Notes: generated from the sequence alone by a model not told the origin. Counted from the first letter of the stretch, positions 33,736 to 42,688 are shown. The stretch: 64,000 nt of DNA from Vibrio rumoiensis 1S-45 (GCF_000286955.2 NZ_AJYK02000024.1:41203-105202), one strand, 5' to 3'. Numbers and translations: made by a program.

Positions 33736-34449
33736 CTAACGAGGTGACGTAGTCAACAACGCCACCAGCACATCCAAATATTGATCAAAAGCGAGATCCG
33801 CAGAAATCGCTGGTAGCTCTATTGTTACGCACAGTAAGTCTCGTTCGCTGCACCAAGATCCAAATGAGCCCGGCGTGTCGTAACCTACATCATCGACCAT
33901 TGGTAAATCCATGCGATCTGATAACCATTTAGCCAGTGATGAATGGCTAGGATCATCAATGCAGGCCAAAGGTTCATGGAGGGAAACCACCCAAGCGGGG
34001 CTTAACTTTTCAATCAATTGGCATAAGGCTTGGGTTTCAGGTTCTGAATTGCCACGTCCACCTGTGCCAATCAATACATCACGTTCAGGCTCTTCGGTAC
34101 TCCAGCGATACACAGTGCCACCCGCTTGCCAATTCTGACTGGCAAAATTACGGTTAAGATCAACCCCATTGGCGTTGGAACGCGTACCGAATTGATTGCC
34201 ATCTGGGTTCATGCTCAAAATCACATGATGACGAAGTAGCCCTTGTTCAATTGAACGTAGCGCACAAGAGAGGCTAATGATAGATGTCGTTTCATCCCCA
34301 TGCGTACCCGCAATGATAAGCCCAGTATTCTCATCTTCAATTTGAGCTGGAAAATACACCAATGGGGCACCCAAAACAGAATGCCCATAAGTAATGGGTT
34401 TACGTTCAAATTGGCCACGTTGCTGTCGAGGGCGAAGGTTGATAGTCAT
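33736..34449 (-). CDS. mpaA: Murein peptide amidase A (MpaA)
   Basis: The 237-residue protein aligns along its length with E. coli MpaA, an M14-type zinc carboxypeptidase. Zinc ligands appear in AGTHGDET (His, Glu) and in VSLHEPL (His); NPDG and NANGVDLNRNF give the substrate-binding block. MpaA cleaves the D-Glu-meso-diaminopimelate bond in the cytoplasm during recycling of cell-wall tripeptide. The released L-Ala-D-Glu is the substrate of the dipeptide epimerase at 29101-30075. It is divergent from an oligopeptide-binding protein gene, with 187 bases between, matching the functional link. Confidence 0.92.
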   Translation of the reverse strand: MTINLRPRQQRGQFERKPITYGHSVLGAPLVYFPAQIEDENTGLIIAGTHGDETTSIISLSCALRSIEQGLLRHHVILSMNPDGNQFGTRSNANGVDLNRNFASQNWQAGGTVYRWSTEEPERDVLIGTGGRGNSEPETQALCQLIEKLSPAWVVSLHEPLACIDDPSHSSLAKWLSDRMDLPMVDDVGYDTPGSFGSWCSERDLLCVTIELPAISADLAFDQYLDVLVALLTTSPR

Positions 34450-34636
34450 GGGATTCCTAATCTATTGATAGCCATTCTTAATGGAAGTTTTTCTATCCTA
34501 TTGATTGGAGTATTACTTAATCGAGCGCACAGATAAAGGTGTGATGGTAACAAATGTGCAAGAAATAATGGGTAGAAGCCTTGGTTAGCGTTATAGTTAT
34601 TAAAGTGATATTTTTTATTTAAACCAAGGATCAACC

Positions 34637-36250
34637 ATGCCTAAGTTTCCCCTTTCAATCATTGCTTTAGCACTCTCTACATCTTATGTTATGCCTACTT
34701 TTGCTGCTGAAGTTCCTGTTGGTGTTACCTTAGCGGATAAACAAGAATTAGTCCGCGGCAATGATGCCGAAGCGCCAACGCTTAACCCACTTAAAGCCGA
34801 AGGCATTCCAGAAATGCATATTTTGCGCGATTTATTCGAAGGCTTGGTGATTCAAAATCAAGATGGCAGTGTGGTGCCGGGTGTGGCAGAAAGCTGGGAA
34901 ACGAAAGACAACCAAATCTATACATTCCATTTACGAAAAGAGGCTAAATGGTCAAATGGCGATCCAGTGACCGCGCAAGATTTCGTTTTTAGTTTACATA
35001 CGGCGGTAGACCCTAAATTTGCCTCGCCAAATGCATGGTATTTAAAGCTTACAGGCATTCAAAACGCGGAAGCGATTATTGATGGTAAACAAGCGGTTGA
35101 ATCTCTTGGGGTAAAAGCACTTGATGCCCATACGCTGCAATTTCAACTTGATAAACCAGTGCCTTATTTCGTTGCGATGACCGCGCATACCGTGATGATG
35201 CCAATCAACCAAAAAGTAGTAGAAAAGTTTGGTGATAATTGGACAAAACCCGAGAACATGGTTTCAAATGGGGCTTATAAACTACAAAAATGGGTGATTA
35301 ACGAACGTTTGGAAATGGTGCGTAATCCAAACTATTGGGATGACAAAGATACCGTCATTAACAAGGTCACCTACATTCCATTTGAAAGCCAAACTGCTGC
35401 GATGAATCGCTATTTAACCGGTGAAGTGGATATTACCTCTGATGTGCCGGTTGCGATGGTCGATAAACTCAAACAAGATCACCCAGATGCTTATAAAATC
35501 ACGCCTTTATTATGTACTTATTACTATGCATTAAACACCAAGCGAAAACCTTTTGATGATGCTCGTGTGCGTAAAGCCATCTCTTATTCCATCATGCGTG
35601 ATGTGATTGCTAACGGTATTACGAAAGGTAACGTTCCTGCTTATACTTTCGCCCATCAAGATGTCGCCAATTTTAAAGCCACACAACCGGAATACAGCCA
35701 ATGGACTCAGCAACAGCGTGATGCTGAAGCGCAAAAACTGCTAAAAGAAGCCGGTTATGATAAATCCAACCCACTGAAAGCCACATTGTTGTACAACACC
35801 AGTGAAAACCATAAAGCCATTGCGACCGCGATTGCCTCTATGTTGAAAAAGAATTTAGGCATGGAAATAACGCTCGATAATCAAGAATGGAAGTCTTACT
35901 TGGCTGCTCGTCAGCAGCGTAATTTTGATATTATGCGCGCATCTTGGTGTGGTGATTACAATGAAGCATCGACATTTTTAAGTTTGCTAACATCTGGAAA
36001 TGATAAGAACTTCCCTTCTTATGCTAATCCCAAATACGATCAAGTATTAGAAAAAGCGCAAAGTGCAGTCGATTTAAAAGCGCGTAATCAGTTCTACGAT
36101 CAAGCAGAACAAATGCTAGCGCAAGACATGCCTATCGCTCCAATTTACTACTTTATGCAATCACGTTTGGTGAATCCGAAGTTAGGTGGTTATCCAATGC
36201 ACAATGCAGAAGGGCGTATTTACTCGAAAGATTTGTATTTTCATCAATAA
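34637..36250 (+). CDS. Oligopeptide/murein-peptide periplasmic binding protein (OppA/MppA type)
   Basis: The 537-residue protein is an extracellular solute-binding protein of family 5. It has a signal peptide (residues 1-23, cleavage after TFA-A), the OppA-type start (LVRGNDAEAPTLNPLKAEG) and the long three-lobe architecture. No permease genes adjoin, so it must share an Opp permease encoded elsewhere, as MppA does in E. coli. Divergence from mpaA favours murein tripeptide (L-Ala-D-Glu-mDAP) as ligand, but a general OppA cannot be excluded. It ends in a strong terminator. Confidence 0.85.
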   Translation: MPKFPLSIIALALSTSYVMPTFAAEVPVGVTLADKQELVRGNDAEAPTLNPLKAEGIPEMHILRDLFEGLVIQNQDGSVVPGVAESWETKDNQIYTFHLRKEAKWSNGDPVTAQDFVFSLHTAVDPKFASPNAWYLKLTGIQNAEAIIDGKQAVESLGVKALDAHTLQFQLDKPVPYFVAMTAHTVMMPINQKVVEKFGDNWTKPENMVSNGAYKLQKWVINERLEMVRNPNYWDDKDTVINKVTYIPFESQTAAMNRYLTGEVDITSDVPVAMVDKLKQDHPDAYKITPLLCTYYYALNTKRKPFDDARVRKAISYSIMRDVIANGITKGNVPAYTFAHQDVANFKATQPEYSQWTQQQRDAEAQKLLKEAGYDKSNPLKATLLYNTSENHKAIATAIASMLKKNLGMEITLDNQEWKSYLAARQQRNFDIMRASWCGDYNEASTFLSLLTSGNDKNFPSYANPKYDQVLEKAQSAVDLKARNQFYDQAEQMLAQDMPIAPIYYFMQSRLVNPKLGGYPMHNAEGRIYSKDLYFHQ

Positions 36251-36274
36251 CCTCTGATTCATCAATTAAGCCAT

Positions 36275-36310
36275 AACAAACCCGATCGGAGTATCGGGTT
36301 TGTTTCGTTT
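36275..36310 (+). terminator. Intrinsic terminator after the peptide-binding protein gene
   Basis: AACAAACCCGAT pairs exactly with ATCGGGTTTGTT across a 6-base loop; TCGTTTT follows on the plus strand. Confidence 0.85.
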
Positions 36311-36320
36311 TAACCGCATA

Positions 36321-36725
36321 TTATTGTAATTTTTGCCCAGAAACCGCAGGGTGATACAAAGGCTGAACAACATTGCTAGCAGGATCAGTGCAATGAAAAC
36401 TGCGTGCACCATCACTGTGATCATGAGGGGTATCGAGTAGAGGGACGCCTTGTGATTGTAAAAAGTCATACCAATTTTGTAGATCTTGTTTGCTATCGAC
36501 AATAAAACCAAAATGATCAAGGTTATGTTGCCCCGAATCCTGAGGATGATGAGCGCGAGATAAAGACAAATTATCGTTACCGCAGCTTAAATAAACTAAA
36601 TTGTCATTCGCTCTGCGTAGTATCTCCATCCCCATGATTTCATGGTAAAAATGCAGGCATTCTTCAAATTGGTACACTTTTAAAGCAAGGTGTCGTAGCC
36701 CATTAAATGCTTTTGGTCGTTGCAT
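36321..36725 (-). CDS. VOC-family metalloenzyme (glyoxalase-like)
   Basis: The ATG at 36725 has GGAGGC upstream and gives 134 residues; an upstream extension would overlap the divergent promoter. It starts GLRHLALKVYQFEECLHFY, a typical VOC first module with His as likely metal ligand. The second module has LDHFGFIVDSKQDLQNWYDFL (His) and FHCTDPASNVVQPLY (the position of the last acidic ligand is altered). Members include glyoxalase I, dioxygenases and FosA-type proteins; the substrate is unknown. It is divergent from an ABM-domain gene and shares an operator-like palindrome with it. Confidence 0.8.
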   Translation of the reverse strand: MQRPKAFNGLRHLALKVYQFEECLHFYHEIMGMEILRRANDNLVYLSCGNDNLSLSRAHHPQDSGQHNLDHFGFIVDSKQDLQNWYDFLQSQGVPLLDTPHDHSDGARSFHCTDPASNVVQPLYHPAVSGQKLQ

Positions 36726-36756
36726 ATTAGCCTCCCTACGTGAATTTGTACTCATT

Positions 36757-36768
36757 ATTGTATACAAT
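36757..36768. promoter_or_regulatory. Operator-like palindrome in a divergent promoter
   Basis: ATTGTATACAAT is a perfect 12-bp palindrome between the two divergent genes, resembling operators of GntR/FadR-type repressors (core GTATAC). It lies 32 bases from each start codon, where it could control both. No GntR gene of this type adjoins. Confidence 0.5.
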
Positions 36769-36799
36769 GTTATCATATTTTGCGAATGACGGAGGAAAT

Positions 36800-37093
36800 A
36801 TGTTCTGTATTATTGTTAAAAATGAAGTAAAAGTAGGCTGTCGTGAGCAGTATTTATCCATAATGAAAGCGAACGCAAAAGCATCAGTTTTACATGAACC
36901 GGAATGCTTTGCTTTTGATGTTCTTGAAGATCAGAAAAATGATCATCATTTTTACCTTTATGAAATTTATGCCAATGAATCCGGCTTAGCACTGCATAAA
37001 GAGACTCACCATTATTTAGAAAGTCGTAAAGGTTTGGCGGATATTGTCGAAAATGTCACGGTGATCCGTTGCGATGTCATTGAAAGAAATTAA
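36800..37093 (+). CDS. ABM-domain protein (LsrG/YgiN-like monooxygenase)
   Basis: The ATG at 36800 has a strong GGAGGAA ribosome-binding site and gives 97 residues; earlier in-frame codons belong to the promoter. The product is a single antibiotic-biosynthesis-monooxygenase domain (ferredoxin-like dimer) with the pattern FAFDVLEDQKNDHHFYLYEI and HKETHHYLE. Relatives include YgiN (quinol monooxygenase) and LsrG (autoinducer-2 breakdown). No other lsr genes are nearby, so an AI-2 role is not supported. The neighbouring VOC gene suggests detoxification of a small carbonyl or quinone compound. Confidence 0.82.
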   Translation: MFCIIVKNEVKVGCREQYLSIMKANAKASVLHEPECFAFDVLEDQKNDHHFYLYEIYANESGLALHKETHHYLESRKGLADIVENVTVIRCDVIERN

Positions 37094-37163
37094 CTATGTT
37101 TTATAGCTCAATCGCTGTGTCGGCAAGGGCTTATGTAAAATTGAATAAACAAGGAGGAAGATT

Positions 37164-37607
37164 ATGAGTTGGAATGTCTATTTATCAGGTGAAATTCATA
37201 CCGATTGGCGTGAGCAGATCATCCAAAGCTGTGAAGAAAAAGGGTTAGATATTCAATTTACCTCAGCAGTGACCGATCATGGAAGCAGTGATGCAGCAGG
37301 CGATGGGCTAGGAGAGGAAAGTCATTCTTTTTGGCGAGATCATAAATCGGCCAAAGTGAATGCAATTCGTACCCAAACGTTGATTAAGCAATGCGATCTT
37401 GCGGTGATTCGTTTCGGAGATAAATACAAACAATGGAACGCTGCGTTTGATGCGGGTTATTGCGCCGCACAAGATAAACCATTCATTACACTACACAGCG
37501 ACGATATTATTCACCCACTTAAAGAAGTGGACGCTGCCGCGCAAGCTTGGGCAACCACAACCGATCAAGTTGTCGATATTTTAGAGTATTTGCTGACGAT
37601 GAAATAA
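37164..37607 (+). CDS. ytoQ: YtoQ-family protein
   Basis: The 147-residue product matches the YtoQ family in length and sequence: WNVYLSGEIHTDWREQI at the start, then FTSAVTDHGSSD and CDLAVIRFGDKYKQWNAAFD. The fold resembles nucleoside 2-deoxyribosyltransferase and related nucleotide-binding proteins, but no activity is established. A GGAGGA site precedes the ATG. It stands alone between the ABM gene and a terminator. Confidence 0.85.
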   Translation: MSWNVYLSGEIHTDWREQIIQSCEEKGLDIQFTSAVTDHGSSDAAGDGLGEESHSFWRDHKSAKVNAIRTQTLIKQCDLAVIRFGDKYKQWNAAFDAGYCAAQDKPFITLHSDDIIHPLKEVDAAAQAWATTTDQVVDILEYLLTMK

Positions 37608-37642
37608 GCGTTGTTGGTTGTTTATGGGCGTCTTACTAAGAA

Positions 37643-37674
37643 AACGCCTTTACTGACATTTCAATAAAGGCGTT
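37643..37674. terminator. Hairpin between convergent ytoQ and yghU
   Basis: AACGCCTTTA pairs exactly with TAAAGGCGTT across 12 bases. Modest T runs lie on each side (TTTTCTT on the minus strand), so it probably ends transcripts from both directions. Confidence 0.7.
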
Positions 37675-37692
37675 AGTTTGTAGCTTGTTATT

Positions 37693-38553
37693 CTAAGGCT
37701 TCAAGCTTAACGCTTTATCAATATCTTCAGCGCTGTGACGTTCTTCAATGGCTTCCCAAGGTTCACCCATCGGTTTATTCACAATGCGGCCACGTTGAAC
37801 AGCAGGGCGATCAGCAAGTGCTTTTGCCCAGCGCTGTACGTGGGTATAGCTTTCTACATCTAAGAATTCAGCAGCATTATAAGCGTTGTTTAACACGAGG
37901 TTGCCATACCACGGCCAAATAGCCATATCAGCAATGCTGTACTCTTCCCCTGCAATATAAGTATTTTTTGCAAGCTGCTTATCTAAAACATCTAACTGGC
38001 GCTTAGCTTCCATAGAAAAACGGTTGATTGGGTATTCGTATTTCTCTGGTGCGTAGTGGTAAAAATGACCAAAACCACCGCCTAAATATGGTGCAGAACC
38101 TTGCAACCAGAATAACCAGTTCATCACTTTAGTGCGATCTTCGATAGCCGTTGGTAAAAATGCACCAAACTTTTCTGCTAAATAAAACAAGATCGAACCG
38201 GATTCAAAAACATTGATCGGAGTTTCGCTACTGCGATCCACCAATGCTGGGATTTTTGAATTAGGGTTTACATCCACAAAGCCTGATGAGAATTGATCGC
38301 CATCACCAATTTTAATCAAGAAGGCATCATATTCCGCTTCAGTAATGCCCTTTTCCAACAATTCTTCTAGCAAAATCGTGATCTTTTGGCCATTAGGCGT
38401 GCCCATTGAATACAACTGAATAGGGTGTTTGCCTACAGGTAATTCTTGTTCATGTCTTGCACCTGAATCCGGTCGGTTAATGCTGCCCCATGTGCCGCCT
38501 TGTTGCTCATTTGTCCAAACTTTTGGTGGTGTGAATTCGTTTGTCATCATCAT
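37693..38553 (-). CDS. yghU: YghU-type glutathione transferase (disulfide-bond reductase)
   Basis: The 286-residue product matches E. coli YghU and relatives. It has the N-terminal extension (FTPPKVWTNEQQGGTWGSIN), a thioredoxin-like GST domain (LYSMGTPNGQKITILLEEL to PINVFESGSILFYLAEKFG), then an all-helical domain. The catalytic TPNGQK segment is typical of the Nu class, which binds two glutathiones and reduces disulfides. Three ATG codons occur in a row at the start; AAGGA is best placed for the third (38547). It is convergent with ytoQ. Confidence 0.92.
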   Translation of the reverse strand: MMMTNEFTPPKVWTNEQQGGTWGSINRPDSGARHEQELPVGKHPIQLYSMGTPNGQKITILLEELLEKGITEAEYDAFLIKIGDGDQFSSGFVDVNPNSKIPALVDRSSETPINVFESGSILFYLAEKFGAFLPTAIEDRTKVMNWLFWLQGSAPYLGGGFGHFYHYAPEKYEYPINRFSMEAKRQLDVLDKQLAKNTYIAGEEYSIADMAIWPWYGNLVLNNAYNAAEFLDVESYTHVQRWAKALADRPAVQRGRIVNKPMGEPWEAIEERHSAEDIDKALSLKP

Positions 38554-38853
38554 TCCTTGTTTATTACTTACATAACTAGATATTAGGTTGTTTTACGAGA
38601 TTAAAAGGATAGATAGGTTTTATTGTTACTTTTGTTCAGAACACTTAGTTATGAGGAAGATGGTTTTTATATTAAGTAGGTTATTTAACGGATGGGAACC
38701 TATGAGGTTTTATAACGCATTTGACGTTCACAATGTTGGAAATTCAATGGCTTAATAGATAGACGCCTCACATATTGCTCAAAATTTATGCCAGCATAAG
38801 GTAGCTAAGGGTATACACTAGAAAGCAGTTACATCATGGTTTTAAGGAATATC
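38554..38853. other. AT-rich intergenic region between yghU and the pilin gene
   Basis: This 300-base divergent region has no supported reading frame. It should hold promoters for both neighbours, but I could not place either by eye. No repeat or hairpin stands out. Confidence 0.4.
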
Positions 38854-39381
38854 ATGTTAAAAAGTAAAGGATTTACATTAATTGAATTGGTCGTGGTGAT
38901 TGTGATTTTAGGTATTTTAGCGGTTACGGCTGCGCCTAAATTTTTAAACTTACAAGATGACGCGAGAGTATCCACATTAAAGGCATTGAGTGGCGCAATT
39001 AATTCGGCAACGGGTATCGTTTTTGGAAAGTCTGCAGTTGCAGGCATTGATAGCCAAGAGTCGGGATCGGTCGATGGTATTGCGGTCATTTATGGTTACC
39101 CAGAAGCAACGTTTGAAAATCTAACCAAGTTTGTTGATGGTGTTGAAGACGCGAATTGGCAAGTTTATCTTGAAGCTGCCGATTGTGGTGTAACAGGGTG
39201 CGTAATGCTCGGTTACCCAGGGCAAGATATTACAAAGCCTGAGTCCTTATGTGTGGTTGGCTACTTTAGTTCAGGATACACAGCACTGGGCAGTGATGTT
39301 TTTATGACAGCCCGAAGTTATTTTATTGGTGAAGAGTGTGGTGGAATGCCGATTTTCGAGGTTCCTTTCATTGGAGGGTGA
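38854..39381 (+). CDS. Orphan MSHA-like type IV pilin
   Basis: The ATG at 38854 has AAGGAA upstream and gives 175 residues. The prepilin signal is short and classical: KSKG then FTLIELVVVIVILGILAV, with cleavage expected between G and F. The helix continues into APKFLNLQDDARVSTLKALS, an MshA/PilA-type spine. Four cysteines (in CGVTGC and VVGYFSS/GEECGG regions) suggest disulfide-linked loops. No prepilin peptidase, ATPase or other pilus genes are near, so it must use machinery encoded elsewhere. Its function as a major or minor pilin is unknown. Confidence 0.88.
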   Translation: MLKSKGFTLIELVVVIVILGILAVTAAPKFLNLQDDARVSTLKALSGAINSATGIVFGKSAVAGIDSQESGSVDGIAVIYGYPEATFENLTKFVDGVEDANWQVYLEAADCGVTGCVMLGYPGQDITKPESLCVVGYFSSGYTALGSDVFMTARSYFIGEECGGMPIFEVPFIGG

Positions 39382-39567
39382 TCGCTCGGAATTCTGCATC
39401 ATGATGTGATTTAGATATATTCTTGAAATAAAAAAGAAAGTGATACGGTCTGTAAGTATGGTTTGTTGCTTTACGCTAGCAGGATTTTCGCTCAAGGCGA
39501 TTTGATTTGAATCTTGTATTGGTAATGCTAGGGTAGAGCAACATAAAATCTACACTCAGGAGTCAGT

Positions 39568-40107
39568 ATGACGTATTCAGTAAAGTTAAAAGCTGGGGAT
39601 GATTTTCCAGTATTGGAATCAACGCTATTCGATGGTTCAACCGTAACCCTTGGTAAACCGAATGGTGATGCCACATGGCAGGCTGTGGTGGTGTATCGTG
39701 GTAAGCATTGTCCTTTATGTACTAAGTACTTAAATGAGTTAGAAAGCCATAAACAAGCATTGGCTGATCTTGGTATTGATGTTGTTGCGGTATCTGCGGA
39801 TTCAAAAGCGCAATTAGAAGAACATTTACAAAAGCTAGAAGTGAGCTTTCCAATTGCGTATGGCCTAACAGAAGATCAAATGAAAACATTAGGTCTGTAT
39901 ATTTCTAGCCCGCGCTCGGAACAAGAAACGGATCATAACTTTGCTGAACCGGGTTTATTTATTGTAAATGAAAAAGGGCAAGTTCAGGTTATTGATATCT
40001 CTAATATGCCATTTACTCGACCAGAATTGGGAACACTTTTACATGGCTTAGCCTTCATTCGTAACCCTGAAGCTAACTACCCAATCCGTGGCACTGTCGA
40101 TTATTAA
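39568..40107 (+). CDS. Peroxiredoxin-like (AhpC/TSA) protein
   Basis: The 179-residue thioredoxin-fold protein has the redox motif KHCPLCTKYL (CxxC) where peroxiredoxins have the peroxidatic cysteine, near residue 49. It also has the AhpC/TSA elements VVAVSADSKAQLEEH, FPIAYGLTEDQMKTLG and PGLFIVNEKGQVQ. It probably reduces peroxides or disulfides in the cytoplasm; the partner reductant is unknown. CAGGAG precedes the ATG. Its terminator lies inside the adjacent gene fragment. Confidence 0.85.
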   Translation: MTYSVKLKAGDDFPVLESTLFDGSTVTLGKPNGDATWQAVVVYRGKHCPLCTKYLNELESHKQALADLGIDVVAVSADSKAQLEEHLQKLEVSFPIAYGLTEDQMKTLGLYISSPRSEQETDHNFAEPGLFIVNEKGQVQVIDISNMPFTRPELGTLLHGLAFIRNPEANYPIRGTVDY

Positions 40108-40116
40108 TCAAACGAA

Positions 40117-40389
40117 TTAGCCTAAATCATCTCTGCCCAAAATCCAGTTAGGATTCGGGCAGTTTTTCAGGTAAAAATCTGCTTCATTTGGGTCAACCAC
40201 TCCCGGGTAATCGTTAAGGTATTCACCCATATCACGAATGATTTGAAAGTGCAGGTGAGAAGCCCAACCGCCATTTTCATTCACATCCCCAATAGTCGCG
40301 AAAACTGCCCCTTCTTTTATGGTTTTACCAATGTGTAATGCGTTTAATGATGAGGCCGCTAAGTGGCCATAAAGCGTATAAAAAATCAC
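40117..40389 (-). pseudogene. C-terminal remnant of a peptidase M23-containing protein
   Basis: This 90-residue frame begins in the middle of an M23 (LytM-type) domain: FYTLYGHLAASSL, then IGDVNENGGWASHLHFQI with the HxH zinc motif. The ending DPNEADFYLKNCPNPNWILG is like that seen between the M23 and aminotransferase parts of large phosphotransferase/M23/aminotransferase proteins. The N-terminal portion of the M23 domain, including its first zinc ligands, and the rest of such a protein are missing. The start lies only 10 bases from the end of the upstream gene. It is probably a decayed fragment. Confidence 0.65.
40133..40167 (+). terminator. Intrinsic terminator after the peroxiredoxin gene
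   Basis: CTGCCC pairs with GGGCAG, extended by AATCC/GGATT, and is followed by five T. The hairpin overlaps the end of the convergent gene fragment. Confidence 0.78.
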
Positions 40390-40399
40390 GTCTTCTAGC

Positions 40400-40810
40400 T
40401 CATGACTTTTTCTTACTCAGTTGAACCAGTGTTTCATGCCATGCTGTATTGCCATCTTTCTTGGTTAAATCATATTCAGTACAGAACTGAGATATCGTCA
40501 TATTGTTGTCACCAGTTGCTAACTTTAACGCTAACTGGACTTGTTGAAGTTTGCTTTGAAGGCGCAGAATTTGTCCTGCATTAGGGTTCTTTTCTTTGGC
40601 GTATTTTAAGGCAGCATGTTTGCGCTCTGCAGCGCCCGCTCTACGGTCGGCTTCTCCCAGTAGAAATTTCAACTGAGCGACACTTTTTCCTTTTTTAAAA
40701 GCAGGTTCAAGTAATTCAACACACTCATCAAATGACGGGTTTACAACGTATTGATCAACTTTACGTGCTTGTTGGCGCATCCACTCTAGAGCGAGTTTTT
40801 CATCTGGCAT
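40400..40810 (-). CDS. Hypothetical helical protein
   Basis: I choose the ATG at 40810 (MPDEKLALEWMRQQARKVDQ), giving 136 residues; the frame stays open upstream with a Leu/Tyr-rich stretch that does not look like coding sequence. The product is soluble, basic and mainly helical, with AERKHAALKYAKEKNP and a long amphipathic segment. I do not recognise a family. No good ribosome-binding site precedes the chosen start. The 3' neighbour is an M23 fragment, so this gene may sit at a rearrangement boundary. Confidence 0.5.
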   Translation of the reverse strand: MPDEKLALEWMRQQARKVDQYVVNPSFDECVELLEPAFKKGKSVAQLKFLLGEADRRAGAAERKHAALKYAKEKNPNAGQILRLQSKLQQVQLALKLATGDNNMTISQFCTEYDLTKKDGNTAWHETLVQLSKKKS

Positions 40811-41014
40811 AATGGGATCTTTACAAAAAATTAGCTTTATATGGTATCGCTCAATAGCAAACCGTTGCAATAAAAAGTTGAGTGTCTTTGTTGTTGGTGG
40901 CGATAGGTAAATTAGAGTAAGTAAATCTAATAGGGTTATGTACGTTCTAGATTGCCTCTCAGCAAAGCGATAAATTGAAAGCACGGACGCGTGAAATTAC
41001 AGAATATTAGCGAT

Positions 41015-41047
41015 AAAAAATGGCCAGCTGATGATTCAGTTGGCCAT
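41015..41047 (-). terminator. Intrinsic terminator after sstT
   Basis: ATGGCCAACTGA pairs with TCAGCTGGCCAT (one wobble) across a 4-base loop on the minus strand, followed by six T. Confidence 0.88.
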
Positions 41048-41069
41048 TATGCACTTTTGCTTTTGAAGA

Positions 41070-42308
41070 TTAAGCTTTGCTAGATTGCGCTGCCGCTTGA
41101 GCTTCTTCTGCACGACAAACTGCTGCAGTAAACACCACGTCTGTTGAGCTGTTTAAGCCAGTTTCTGCTGAATCTTGGATGACACCAATAATAAAGCCTA
41201 CTGCTACAACTTGCATTGCGATGTCGTTAGAAATACCAAACAAGCTACAAGCAAGTGGGATAAGAAGTAGAGAACCACCCGCCACACCAGATGCACCACA
41301 CGCTGAAACAGCGGCCACTAGGCTAAGTAAAATAGCCGTTGGTAAATCCACTGGGATACCTAACGTATTGACTGCTGCTAGTGTTAATACGGTAATGGTG
41401 ATCGCCGCGCCACCCATGTTGATGGTTGCACCCAGTGGGATAGAAACCGAATAAGTATCTTCATTTAGCTTTAGTTTTTCACACAAAGCCATGTTGACTG
41501 GAATGTTCGCAGCACTTGAACGAGTGAAGAACGCCGTTACGCCACTTTCACGTAGGCATTGGAATACCAACGGATATGGGTTTTGCTTTGTTTTAAGATA
41601 TACCAACAGTGGGTTTACGATAAGTGCAATGATAGCCATTGAACCTAGTAGAACCGCTAACAGTTGTGCGTAACCTGCAATCGCGCTGAAACCTGTGGTT
41701 GCGAACGTGGTTGCCACAAGGCCAAAAATACCAAATGGAGCAAGACGAATAATAAAGCGAACAATACCAGAAACACCGTGGCTAAGGTCGCTAAACATGT
41801 CTTTTGTGGCTGTGTTTGCATGACGAAGTGCCAAACCTAAACCAACAGACCACGCCAAAATACCGATGTAGTTTGCATTAACAAGTGCATTGACTGGGTT
41901 ATCAACAATTTTAAATAGCAGAGTATTTAATACTTCACCAATGCCTTCTGGCGGTGTTGTACCAGTTGCTGCATTCACAAGCGTTAAAGAAGTTGGGAAA
42001 GCAAAGCTCATTAGAACAGCGGTTAGAGCTGCTAAAAAAGTACCGACGAGATACATGATAATAACAGGACGCATGTTGCTGCTTGAATCTTTTTTCTGGC
42101 TGGCAATTGATGCTGCAACCAAAACAAAAACAAGGATAGGAGCAATAGCCTTTAACGCGCCAACGAACAAGTTACCAATAATGGCCATGCTCGTTGCGGT
42201 TGAAGGAGACACCATTGCAAGGGCGATACCTGCAATAATACCGACTAAAATTTGTAGCACCAAGTTGCCATTGGCAAATCGAGAAATGAACGAGTTGTTG
42301 TTTTGCAT
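41070..42308 (-). CDS. sstT: Serine/threonine:Na+ symporter SstT
   Basis: The 412-residue protein is a DAACS-family transporter of SstT length, with eight membrane helices and two re-entrant loops. The serine-rich loop [20 protein letters not shown] and the substrate/sodium site [15 protein letters not shown] are intact. It imports serine and threonine with Na+ across the inner membrane. The gene is monocistronic, with a strong terminator and a 380-base upstream region. Confidence 0.96.
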   Translation of the reverse strand: MQNNNSFISRFANGNLVLQILVGIIAGIALAMVSPSTATSMAIIGNLFVGALKAIAPILVFVLVAASIASQKKDSSSNMRPVIIMYLVGTFLAALTAVLMSFAFPTSLTLVNAATGTTPPEGIGEVLNTLLFKIVDNPVNALVNANYIGILAWSVGLGLALRHANTATKDMFSDLSHGVSGIVRFIIRLAPFGIFGLVATTFATTGFSAIAGYAQLLAVLLGSMAIIALIVNPLLVYLKTKQNPYPLVFQCLRESGVTAFFTRSSAANIPVNMALCEKLKLNEDTYSVSIPLGATINMGGAAITITVLTLAAVNTLGIPVDLPTAILLSLVAAVSACGASGVAGGSLLLIPLACSLFGISNDIAMQVVAVGFIIGVIQDSAETGLNSSTDVVFTAAVCRAEEAQAAAQSSKA

Positions 42309-42620
42309 AATTAAGCCTGCTTTTATATTTTATTGTCAGTCAAAATCCAGTTTGACTCACCTAGTCGTATCTAGGTAGAGCCATAATAGCTTCTGTAGTG
42401 AATCTGTCTACTTTAAAGCGGATTTATCAGTACAAGAATTAACAACAAACACCATTTACCGTGTTTATATGTTGTTAAATAAATGTTGCGCAGGTTTATA
42501 TCACAGAAAATTATTAAGGGAAAAAAATTTTTCTGATTCTGTGCGCGCACGAGATGATGTGAATGAGGTTGGAATATTCAAGCAAGAAATAGAAATTTGA
42601 ATTGAGTTTTGATGAGGATA
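42309..42620 (-). other. Gene-free region upstream of sstT
   Basis: No supported reading frame. A short hairpin (CCTAG-TCGTAT-CTAGG at 42360-42375) lies about 50 bases before the start codon and would be in the leader. I did not identify a convincing promoter or a known riboswitch. Confidence 0.4.
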
Positions 42621-42654
42621 AAAAAAACCGAGCTGTGCAATTGCTTAACTCGGT
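42621..42654 (-). terminator. Intrinsic terminator after the TauE-type gene
   Basis: On the minus strand ACCGAG pairs with CTCGGT around a loop with extra pairing, and seven or more T follow. Confidence 0.82.
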
Positions 42655-42688
42655 ATGTAGAACAATGAAGTTAATGAAATATTAAGGT

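Noticed and set aside
36936..36949. ATGATCATCATTTT in the ABM gene, iteron-like
   Set aside because: The match encodes NDHHFY in a conserved part of the domain; no partner iteron lies nearby.
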